Shown: positions 1 to 5,832 of the stretch, one piece after another | Layout: every line of letters begins with the position of its first letter | Numbering within the stretch: position 1 is the stretch's first letter | Source: UMGS363 sp051891935 | Lineage (GTDB): Bacteria > Bacillota > Clostridia > Oscillospirales > Ruminococcaceae | Length of the DNA: 15,294 nucleotides | Direction: 5' to 3' | NCBI GenBank assembly: GCA_051891935.1 | Contig: JBJFFR010000080.1 | Span: 1 to 15,294 of the forward strand | Translations under genes and position numbers: made by a program | Notes under the pieces: model-generated | The model's database searches: none | What the model was told of the DNA's origin: nothing | The model's input: only the letters and a program-made list of their open reading frames with translations

Positions 1-72
1 CTTTCAAGGGAGCCAGACGCAGAATTGGATTATTATAGCCGAGGATTTGTCTATAGGTTGATTGAAGATTAG
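1..72 (+). CDS. 3' end of an unidentified gene (partial)
   Basis: The frame is open from the first base of the window to a TAG at 70-72 and encodes 23 residues ending RLIED. Because the window cuts it, only the C-terminal tail is visible and no family can be named. It ends 11 bases before the Shine-Dalgarno site of the leader peptide, a spacing typical of co-transcribed genes. No terminator lies between, so this gene may share a transcript with the exporter downstream. A frame this short could be open by chance. Confidence 0.35.
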   Translation, partial: LSREPDAELDYYSRGFVYRLIED

Positions 73-97
73 TATAAATTCAAAAAGGAGAAAAGCT

Positions 98-136
98 ATG
101 AAAATGTGCATCTGCAATGCTCCATGCAAGGAATGA
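98..136 (+). CDS. Cys-rich leader peptide (12 aa), probable regulator of the MFS exporter
   Basis: A 12-codon frame reads MKMCICNAPCKE and stops at TGA (134-136). An excellent Shine-Dalgarno site, AAAGGAG at 84-90, lies 7 bases before the ATG, so translation is likely despite the length. Three of the twelve residues are Cys. The frame ends 75 bases before an antibiotic-exporter-type MFS gene, and its last codons lie inside inverted repeats that reach the exporter's ribosome binding site. Short leader peptides control several antibiotic resistance genes, including mef- and erm-type loci, through drug-induced ribosome stalling. That role here is inferred from position and structure. I do not recognise the peptide sequence itself. 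Confidence 0.55.
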   Translation: MKMCICNAPCKE

Positions 137-207
137 CGGACTGCATGGAGATCTTACCCGACCGTCAAGCCTTGCATTCTGATTTGATATTTCAAAAAGG
201 AGCAAGG
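120..207 (+). promoter_or_regulatory. Leader RNA with alternative hairpins before the MFS gene
   Basis: Three pairings can be drawn. Arm 120-128 (CTCCATGCA) is a perfect 9-bp complement of 142-150. Segment 125-131 (TGCAAGG) complements 170-176. Segment 170-175 (CCTTGC) also complements 202-207 (GCAAGG), with an inner helix 183-187/192-196. The last hairpin encloses the exporter Shine-Dalgarno site (AAAGGAG, 196-202) and is followed by TTTT just before the ATG at 212. The first two share bases 125-128 and the last two share 170-175, so they exclude each other, as in translational or transcriptional attenuation. A ribosome on the leader peptide would cover 120-136. The direction of control cannot be settled by eye. 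Confidence 0.5.
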
Positions 208-211
208 TTTT

Positions 212-1480
212 ATGAATACATTAAAGGAACTGAAAACATTTATCATTTTATGGCTCACGCAGGCGCTTTCATCGCTCGGAAGCTCAATGACGAGCTTTGC
301 GCTTGTTATTTGGCTCTATAAGGACAGCGGCTCGGCGCTCACAACAGCGCTGCTTACGGTTTGTTCTTATGCGCCTTATGTCATCGTGAGCATTTTCGCA
401 GGCGCAATAAGCGACAAATGGAACAAGAAGGCTGTTATGCTGATATGCGACAGCTTTGCGGCGTTAAGCACAGTCGGAGTTCTTGTTCTGTTGAAAGCAG
501 GTGCGCTTGAAGTATGGCATCTTTACATCATCAACGCCCTGAACGGATTGATGAACTCGGTGCAGTCGCCTGCTTCCGATGTTGCGACAACGCTTCTCAC
601 ACCAAAACAACACTATCAGAAAACAAGCGCAATGAGATACTTCTCCAACTCGCTCGTTTCAATAATGACACCCGTTCTCGCATCCGCAATTGTTACCCTT
701 GCAGGACTTGAATCTGTTATCGCATTTGATCTTGCAACATTTGTAATTGCTTTCACGGTGCTTCTGCTCTTTATAAAAATTCCAGAAGTGCCGAAAAACG
801 ACACCGTCAAGGAAACGCTTCTCCGATCGGCCAAAAACGGCGTTTCCTATCTCATCGGGAACAAGGGCATACTCTTTATGATACTTTTCCTCTCTGCAAT
901 AAACTTCATCGCCTCTATCGCAAATGCGGCGCTTCCGGCTCTGATTCTTTCCAAGAGCAACGAAGCCGCTCTCGGCGCAGTAAGCAGCTGCACAGGCATC
1001 GCAGCACTCGTCGGCAGCGTTATTGCAGCGATCCTTCCAAAGCCAAAAAGCCGCTCGGAAGCTTTCTGCATAAGCCTTTTCATTTCAATGAGCACGGAAA
1101 ACTTCCTGCTCGCATTCGGAAACAGCACAATAGTATGGTGCATCGGCGGTCTGCTCGGCTGGATAACCATTCCGCTAATGAGCGCAAATTATGACGTTAT
1201 CTTCCGAAGCACCGTGCCGACAGAAATGCTCGGCCGTGTCTATTCGGTGCGCAATACGCTCCAGTTTTTCTCCATTCCCGTTGGATATTTCCTCGGTGGA
1301 ATACTAATCGACAAGGTGTTTGAGCCTTTTATGGCAAATACCGACAACGCTCTGCTGCTGAATGTTTTCGGCACCGCAAAAGGCTCGGGCGCAGCGTTCC
1401 TGTTTTTTGTGATCGGCGTTGCAGGCGTTCTTGTCTGCATCTTTTTCAGCAATATAAAGGCTCTGCGTGAGCTGGGGTAA
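212..1480 (+). CDS. MFS drug exporter, DHA3 (macrolide-efflux-like) family
   Basis: A 422-residue inner-membrane protein with about 12 hydrophobic segments, the normal length for drug:proton antiporters of the DHA3 group that includes Mef-type macrolide exporters. The N-terminus (QALSSLGSSMTSFALVIW, residues 17-34) and the loop 2-3 motif A (GAISDKWNKK, 64-73) are typical. So are the SPASD segment after TM4 (119-123), an FDLATF segment near 172-177, and LGRVYSVRN in the C-terminal half. It should use the proton gradient to expel a small hydrophobic compound; the substrate cannot be read from sequence. The ATG at 212 follows AAAGGAG (196-202) with a 9-base spacer. The upstream leader peptide and hairpins suggest drug-inducible expression. 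The transcript probably ends at the hairpin at 1489-1522. Confidence 0.9.
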   Translation: MNTLKELKTFIILWLTQALSSLGSSMTSFALVIWLYKDSGSALTTALLTVCSYAPYVIVSIFAGAISDKWNKKAVMLICDSFAALSTVGVLVLLKAGALEVWHLYIINALNGLMNSVQSPASDVATTLLTPKQHYQKTSAMRYFSNSLVSIMTPVLASAIVTLAGLESVIAFDLATFVIAFTVLLLFIKIPEVPKNDTVKETLLRSAKNGVSYLIGNKGILFMILFLSAINFIASIANAALPALILSKSNEAALGAVSSCTGIAALVGSVIAAILPKPKSRSEAFCISLFISMSTENFLLAFGNSTIVWCIGGLLGWITIPLMSANYDVIFRSTVPTEMLGRVYSVRNTLQFFSIPVGYFLGGILIDKVFEPFMANTDNALLLNVFGTAKGSGAAFLFFVIGVAGVLVCIFFSNIKALRELG

Positions 1481-1488
1481 AACAAAAC

Positions 1489-1529
1489 GACCGTATATCC
1501 AATGATGATCGGATATACGGTCATTTTTA
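1489..1529. terminator. Bidirectional intrinsic terminator between convergent genes
   Basis: A perfect 12-bp inverted repeat (GACCGTATATCC at 1489-1500, complement at 1511-1522) has a 10-base loop. On the plus strand it is followed by TTTTT (1524-1528). On the minus strand the stem is followed by GTTTTGTT. It lies 8 bases past the MFS stop and 16 bases past the end of the convergent HD-GYP gene, so it can serve both. Confidence 0.9.
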
Positions 1530-1538
1530 TACTTAATA

Positions 1539-2855
1539 TTATACACTTTTAACTTCGCTGTGATTTTCCTTGTCATATTCCTGCATAAGCTGTATTACCT
1601 CTATCTTGGATTCAAGAAAGATCTTCGCAAGTTGAGGGTCAAAATCCGTTCCTATACCGTTTTCAATAATGGCAAAGCATTTATCAATTGGCATAGCGTC
1701 ACGGTAGCAGCGCTTCTGCGAAACAGCGTCAAAAACATCCGCAATAGACATTATTCGGGCGTGAAGCGGTATCTCCTCGCCCTTTAAGCCGTCGGGATAG
1801 CCCTTTCCGTTGTACTTTTCGTGATGAAACCTTGCGACCTCGTATGCGATCTGACGGAACTCCATGTTGTCAAGGTCAAAGAATGTGTTGAGGATTATAT
1901 CTCCGCCGTCGGCAGAATGCTTTTTCATTATCGCATATTCTTCATCGGTGAGCTTACCCGGCTTTTGCAGAATACTGTCGGGAGTTGCGATCTTGCCTAT
2001 GTCGTGGAGCGGCGCAGCATTGCTCACATTCGCCATATAGTCCTTGTTCATTATGCTGCTGTAGTTCTTGTCATCCTTCATTTTTTCAAGCATAAGCTTA
2101 ACATACGCCTTTGTGCGCTTGATATGGCCGCCGGTGTTGTTATCTCTGCTTTCGACAAGCATTGCAAAACCGTCCGTCATCTCATCGTGGTGCATAGTGA
2201 CCTTCCGCATGGACGGATTTTCAAAATCAACATATATCCCGAGAAGAAGTATCATCGGGAAAATAGATGTGATCAGCACCTCGGGGAAGCGTATCTGCAC
2301 AATAAAGATGATTCCGGCAATAAGAATAAAGGACAGCGTTCCGAGTACCTTGTCCTTCGGCAGAAACCTGCTCCTTGTTATTACAAAAAAGAGTATTAGT
2401 CCGTAAAAAAATACAACCGTGCCATAGCAGATATAAACGGATGTACCCATTGAATACCAGGTTGTCGCTCCCTCAATATACTGCAGATCTCCAATAAATG
2501 CAATGATCAATATAAGCGAAAGCAGCCCCAGCACCGCAAGCAGTATCTTACGGTTCTTTTTCTTGAATCCGATCAAAAGCTCAAACATATACTCCGCCGT
2601 TATAATGATCGTAAGATCCATCATGATAAAGAATATCAGATGCGCCGCCCTGTTCAGAAAAGCAGGAACCTTATCAATGTGGTTGACCGTCCATGACGTC
2701 AGACCATCAAATACGACCGCCCACGGAGCAACTACCATAAGTGCATCAAATAATTTGTTGCACTTGATCTTTCCTCGCAGGGTTTCCCTTATGTAGTTTA
2801 TCTCAACAAAAAGGATAACCAACAGGCAGCCGAGCTGAAGCTTAAAAAACTGCAT
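1539..2855 (-). CDS. Membrane HD-GYP domain protein, probable c-di-GMP phosphodiesterase
   Basis: A 438-residue protein. About seven hydrophobic segments fill the first ~210 residues, followed by a cytoplasmic HD-GYP domain (~220-420). The domain has the GGHIKRT histidine, the HD pair (LHDIGKI, H284-D285), a KHSADGGDI segment, and HHEKYNGKGYPDGL with an intact GYP motif (352-354). HD-GYP enzymes cleave cyclic di-GMP, affecting motility and surface traits; all expected metal and signature residues appear present, so activity is plausible. No GGDEF, PAS or response-regulator domain is seen, so the membrane part is the likely sensor of an unknown signal. I start at the ATG at 2853-2855, which follows AAGGTGAG (2863-2870) with 7 bases between. 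An upstream in-frame TTG at 2873 would overlap that site. The gene has its own promoter and lies downstream of the lipoprotein gene on the same strand. Confidence 0.9.
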   Translation of the reverse strand: MQFFKLQLGCLLVILFVEINYIRETLRGKIKCNKLFDALMVVAPWAVVFDGLTSWTVNHIDKVPAFLNRAAHLIFFIMMDLTIIITAEYMFELLIGFKKKNRKILLAVLGLLSLILIIAFIGDLQYIEGATTWYSMGTSVYICYGTVVFFYGLILFFVITRSRFLPKDKVLGTLSFILIAGIIFIVQIRFPEVLITSIFPMILLLGIYVDFENPSMRKVTMHHDEMTDGFAMLVESRDNNTGGHIKRTKAYVKLMLEKMKDDKNYSSIMNKDYMANVSNAAPLHDIGKIATPDSILQKPGKLTDEEYAIMKKHSADGGDIILNTFFDLDNMEFRQIAYEVARFHHEKYNGKGYPDGLKGEEIPLHARIMSIADVFDAVSQKRCYRDAMPIDKCFAIIENGIGTDFDPQLAKIFLESKIEVIQLMQEYDKENHSEVKSV

Positions 2856-2890
2856 ACCGTTTCTCACCTTCAAAAAAATTATTCATAATT

Positions 2891-2919
2891 ATTATATCAT
2901 ATAAACAATAAAAAAGCAA
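2891..2919 (-). promoter_or_regulatory. SigA-type promoter of the HD-GYP gene
   Basis: Read on the minus strand, TTGCTT (2914-2919) and TATAAT (2891-2896) are separated by exactly 17 bases in a very AT-rich stretch. The predicted start site is about 28 bases before the HD-GYP ATG, leaving a short leader that holds the Shine-Dalgarno site. Confidence 0.8.
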
Positions 2920-2983
2920 CTTTTTTTGATCAGCGATCAGTATGTACCGAAAATACTGCAATTATTTTGCGAAATATAAAAAA

Positions 2984-3898
2984 TTACGCATTGATGTTTT
3001 CAACAGCTGCATCGCTATGAGCTGATATAGCAAGATAGTCTAAATCATTTTCGCAGTAAGCGTTCACAAGCTTGCATATATCCTCGCTGACATCGGTATC
3101 TTCTTTCCACCACTCTTCATTCGGGTGAAGTAGGTATCTTGCGGCAAAATTCTCGTTTTCCCATTTCTCTTTTTCTACCTTCCATCCGAAATAGTTCATG
3201 GGCGGAACTCCATCCAGATTTGTGTAATTCTCCACATAATCATCGGCATACTTCTCGCCGTTTATGAACATCTCGCCTTTGCGAATATCGGTTTCGGCGT
3301 CATATTCTTCCGTGCTGAAAAAGATGACCTTCACCATTTCGGGCCCGTTTTCGGTAAACTCCATAAGACCATAGCTTTCTTCGGATTTGAAGGAATTCAT
3401 TCTGCCGTTTGATTCTCCGAATTCTTCAAAGCTTTCAACACTTCCCCACCAGTACGTTTTACCGTCTTCAACACACTTGGATAAAATGCTGTCCCATTCA
3501 AAGCTGTAAAGCAATTCAAGCTTTTCTTCACCAAATCTGTAGCATTCACGTATCATGTTAAAACGCTCAACGATAAATTCGGGCGTTCCGTCACCATGAA
3601 GGTCGATCATATTCGCACCGATAGCGTCATCCTTTTTCCAAGATGTGTCGCTCATAATGATGTTGTAGTAATTTTCGGCTTCTTCGCTTGCAAATATCAG
3701 CTTTTCATATTCATCGGAGGTTTCCGAGATTGTTTCCGATTCGGACTTTTCTGTTTCCGATTCTTTGGCAGTCATTTCTTCCGTTTCTGTTGTCGTTTCC
3801 GCAGTTTCCGTGCTTTGGGCAGGTTCCGTCTGTGCGCCGCAGGACGACAGCATCATCAATGCCGCAAGCGCTGCTGTCAGTAGTTTTGCTTTCTTCAT
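2984..3898 (-). CDS. Secreted lipoprotein of unknown function
   Basis: A 304-residue protein with a classic lipoprotein signal: MKKAK, a hydrophobic stretch, then lipobox LSSC with the lipidated Cys at residue 20. A Ser/Thr/Glu-rich linker (about 21-62) probably spans the cell wall layer. The folded part follows, with a DLHGDGTPEF segment (99-108) resembling the Asp/Gly metal-binding loops found in many Clostridia surface lipoproteins. I do not recognise a catalytic family. The start is well supported: AAAGGGAG (3907-3914) lies 8 bases before the ATG. The gene sits behind its own promoter (4095-4123), a ~165-nt structured RNA and an intrinsic terminator (3924-3950), so most transcripts may end before the gene unless read-through is allowed. 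The stop codon lies in an AATTACGCATT repeat shared with the MATE gene's 3' end. Confidence 0.85.
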   Translation of the reverse strand: MKKAKLLTAALAALMMLSSCGAQTEPAQSTETAETTTETEEMTAKESETEKSESETISETSDEYEKLIFASEEAENYYNIIMSDTSWKKDDAIGANMIDLHGDGTPEFIVERFNMIRECYRFGEEKLELLYSFEWDSILSKCVEDGKTYWWGSVESFEEFGESNGRMNSFKSEESYGLMEFTENGPEMVKVIFFSTEEYDAETDIRKGEMFINGEKYADDYVENYTNLDGVPPMNYFGWKVEKEKWENENFAARYLLHPNEEWWKEDTDVSEDICKLVNAYCENDLDYLAISAHSDAAVENINA

Positions 3899-3923
3899 GT
3901 CTTTTGCTCCCTTTCATATATAC

Positions 3924-3950
3924 AAAAAGTGCGCAGCCGAAGCCACGCAC
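3924..3950 (-). terminator. UUCG-capped intrinsic terminator in the lipoprotein leader
   Basis: On the minus strand, 3950-3942 pairs with 3937-3929 as a 9-bp stem with two G-U pairs, capped by the very stable UUCG tetraloop (3941-3938). Five U residues follow (3928-3924). It lies 10 bases before the lipoprotein Shine-Dalgarno site. No gene ends just upstream on this strand, so it most likely acts as an attenuator rather than as the end of another gene. Confidence 0.85.
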
Positions 3951-4088
3951 CGAAAAATGCATAACTCCGATTGCTGCGACACAACTTTCAAATACTCAAT
4001 AAACAAGTATGCGAAAAAAGAGCATGCACTTTTACCGAAAGTAAAAGGTCATACCTTATCTATTGAGATTATTATTAAGTTGTGCCGC
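3924..4088 (-). ncRNA. Structured leader RNA: candidate riboswitch/attenuator or small RNA
   Basis: From the predicted start at 4088 the RNA folds as a long rod. Helix P1 pairs 4088-4077 with 3987-3976 (12 bp, one G-U). An internal loop follows, with 9 bases on one side (4076-4068) and 7 on the other (3994-3988). Helix P2 pairs 4067-4055 with 4007-3995 (13 bp, two G-U), and an apical hairpin pairs 4047-4041 with 4035-4029. After P1, 3982-3973 can pair with 3937-3929 (9 bp with one bulged U). That pairing would remove both the P1 3' arm and the terminator 3' arm, a classic antiterminator layout. I tested it by eye against c-di-GMP-I and -II, T-box and guanidine-I consensus features and saw no match. 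A stand-alone small RNA ending at the terminator is the alternative. Confidence 0.6.
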
Positions 4089-4094
4089 AAAAAT

Positions 4095-4123
4095 ATTATA
4101 TCACACACAAAAAAATTATGCAA
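4095..4123 (-). promoter_or_regulatory. SigA-type promoter for the structured leader and lipoprotein gene
   Basis: On the minus strand TTGCAT (4118-4123) and TATAAT (4095-4100) have a 17-base spacer. The predicted start near G4088 coincides with the first base pair of the P1 helix, which supports the transcript model. The distance to the lipoprotein ATG is about 190 bases. Confidence 0.8.
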
Positions 4124-4244
4124 GAGTAAAATATATTTTTCAGAAAGAATTAAATACAAAAGCGCTGAAATAATGTTTCTTCAAATATTTATCGTTACAA
4201 AAATCCGTCCTCCGCAAAAATTCTAAAAACACGGCATTATTTAA

Positions 4245-4265
4245 GGGCGAATATGGAATCCGCCC
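4245..4265. repeat. Short palindrome (GGGCG...CGCCC)
   Basis: GGGCG at 4245-4249 is complementary to CGCCC at 4261-4265 around an 11-base loop. The surrounding sequence resembles a small palindromic repeat I associate with intergenic gaps of gut Firmicutes; copy number cannot be checked here. It lies in the 3' region of the GH2-MATE unit and could end that transcript, although no clear T-run follows the stem. Confidence 0.45.
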
Positions 4266-4305
4266 CTACATAATTCGGATTTGATTGAGAATCCTGCGAA
4301 ATTTA

Positions 4306-4469
4306 GGGGTTCTCTAAAAACCGGGACTCGAGCAAATTTTCGTTTATAACTTTGTTCAGCTGCAAGGCAACAAACCGCAGTAATACTTGATGTATTACAA
4401 GGTTTGTTAACGCAGCAGATGATCAAAGTCATAGAAAATTTGCCGAGAAGGAGGTTTTTAGAGGTTCCC
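4306..4469. repeat. MITE-like palindromic element, ~164 bp
   Basis: Nested inverted repeats pair almost end to end: 4312-4322 with 4453-4463 (11 bp), 4332-4341 with 4434-4443 (10 bp), 4349-4354 with 4424-4429, 4359-4363 with 4412-4416, 4369-4376 with 4401-4408 (8 bp), and 4380-4386 with 4392-4398 around a 5-base loop. The outermost bases read GGGG and CCC, with TTTA just outside both ends as a possible target duplication. There is no transposase gene, which fits a non-autonomous element or a large hairpin repeat. It lies 17 bases past the MATE stop, so its RNA would fold as a very long hairpin at the 3' end of that transcript. Confidence 0.7.
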
Positions 4470-4476
4470 TTTAAAT

Positions 4477-4494
4477 AATTACGCATTACGCATT
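4477..4494. repeat. Tandem AATTACGC-type repeat overlapping the MATE stop codon
   Basis: ATTACGCATT occurs twice, overlapping, at 4478-4487 and 4485-4494. On the minus strand the repeat encodes the final Asn-Ala and the TAA of the MATE gene. One copy of the same 11-mer (AATTACGCATT, 2982-2992) ends the lipoprotein gene in the same reading phase. Confidence 0.6.
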
Positions 4495-5826
4495 AACCTT
4501 GTCCCTCCACTTGCCGAAATGATAACGTGCAACACTCATTAGCGCCGTGAGCAGCCATGTAAGGCAGGAAGTTCCCCAAACCGCCCATATTCCGACCGCA
4601 GGTATCTGCAATAGCAGCAGAGCAAAGCCTATTCTTCCGATGACCTCGACAAAGCCGTTTATCATTGCGTAAGTCACATCTCCTGCGCCGTTGAGAAGTC
4701 CCCTCGTTGTATGGATAAGTCCGAGAGGAATGTAGAAGAACGCCGAAAGCTTGAGCGCCTTTGAGCCTATGTCAACGACAGCCTCTTCGGTGACAAAAAT
4801 CCCGATAATGTAACGGCTGAAAATCAGGAACAGCGCAAGCATTATAAGCGCAAAAGCTATCATTATCTTCACCGTCTTGTGATAACCCCTAACTGTTCTG
4901 TCAACATATCCTGCGCCCATATTTTGCCCTGCGAAGGTCGAAAGCGCCGCATTTAGCGATGCAAAAGGCTGCTGAACAAGCTGTTCGACACGCATTGTCG
5001 CTGTATATGCCGCCATAACCACAGGGCCGAAGCCGTTCGCTACACGCTGCAGGAATATCATTGATACGGAGATCATCGAGTTCTGCAATGCTATCGGGAC
5101 GCCCGTCCTTATGCACTTTGAAAGATACTTGCTGCGGAGCTTCATTTCGTCCGCTGTCAGCTTGAAATACTTGACCTTTATAAACGCAAAAATGATGCAG
5201 CTGACCGCCGACACTGCCTGCGCAATGACTGTAGCAAGCGCAGCACCGTTTACTCCCATTTTGAACACGATAACGAACACAAGATCAAGTACAACGTTTA
5301 TAACGCTTGCAACAATAAGGAAAATGAGCGGTGTTCTGCTGTCGCCGAGCGAGCGCATCACAGCGTTTATCCAGTTGTAAAGCGAAACTGCGATCGTTCC
5401 AAGACAAGCTATCTGCATATAGCCGTGCGCAGCGGAATAGATCTCCTCGGGAGTGTTCATAAGCTTTAGCAGCGGTCCCGAGAGCAGGAATGCTATCACG
5501 CTTATCACTGCGCCGAATATCAGCGCAGCATAGGCAGAATTGACGATATAACGCTTGACATCGTCCTCACGGGCAGCGCCGAAGCACTGTGCGATAAGTA
5601 TTCCCGAACCGACCGAAAGACCGATGCAGAGCGTGTAGAAAAGGAACGTCAGCGAACCTGTTGCGCCGACCGAAGCCAGCGCATCATAGCCGAGATAGCG
5701 GCCGACAATGACCGAATCCACAATGTTGTAAAGCTGCTGAAAAAGATTACCCATAAGCAGCGGAAGCGTAAACCGAAGTATGTGCGAAAGCTCGCTGCCC
5801 TCGGTCATATTTTTCTCATAAGCCAT
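4486..5826 (-). CDS. MATE family multidrug/toxin exporter
   Basis: A 446-residue inner-membrane protein with the MATE two-lobe plan of about 12 membrane segments. Family marks include the N-terminal LPLLMGNLFQQLYNIVDSVI region (21-40), GDSRTPLIF (161-169), NVVLDLVF (177-184), AGQNMGAG (299-306) and RGLLNGAGD (375-383). MATE proteins export cationic drugs or metabolites using a sodium or proton gradient; the coupling ion and substrate cannot be told here. The start at 5826 is firm: its Shine-Dalgarno site GAGGAA (5836-5841) is formed by the last two sense codons of the GH2 gene, with only 6 bases between that stop and this ATG. Translation of the two genes is therefore probably coupled. The stop codon is supplied by a small repeat, and a MITE-like element follows. 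Confidence 0.93.
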   Translation of the reverse strand: MAYEKNMTEGSELSHILRFTLPLLMGNLFQQLYNIVDSVIVGRYLGYDALASVGATGSLTFLFYTLCIGLSVGSGILIAQCFGAAREDDVKRYIVNSAYAALIFGAVISVIAFLLSGPLLKLMNTPEEIYSAAHGYMQIACLGTIAVSLYNWINAVMRSLGDSRTPLIFLIVASVINVVLDLVFVIVFKMGVNGAALATVIAQAVSAVSCIIFAFIKVKYFKLTADEMKLRSKYLSKCIRTGVPIALQNSMISVSMIFLQRVANGFGPVVMAAYTATMRVEQLVQQPFASLNAALSTFAGQNMGAGYVDRTVRGYHKTVKIMIAFALIMLALFLIFSRYIIGIFVTEEAVVDIGSKALKLSAFFYIPLGLIHTTRGLLNGAGDVTYAMINGFVEVIGRIGFALLLLQIPAVGIWAVWGTSCLTWLLTALMSVARYHFGKWRDKVNA

Positions 5827-5832
5827 AGTTTT

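Noticed and set aside
2938..2958. Possible terminator between the lipoprotein and HD-GYP genes
   Set aside because: The stem CAGTAT/ATACTG is only 6 bp and the minus strand continues with A-rich, not T-rich, sequence.
3711..3962. An 83-codon minus-strand frame starting in the lipoprotein leader
   Set aside because: It reads through the terminator hairpin and out of frame into the lipoprotein gene; its start has no Shine-Dalgarno site.
3899..4123. c-di-GMP riboswitch (GEMM-I or c-di-GMP-II) controlling the lipoprotein
   Set aside because: It was tempting beside an HD-GYP gene, but the conserved core sequences of these classes that I know are not present; the element is reported as unassigned instead.
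4241..4486. An 81-codon minus-strand frame after the MATE gene
   Set aside because: It runs through the palindromic MITE-like element and the short GGGCG palindrome; the peptide is a by-product of the repeat, not a gene.
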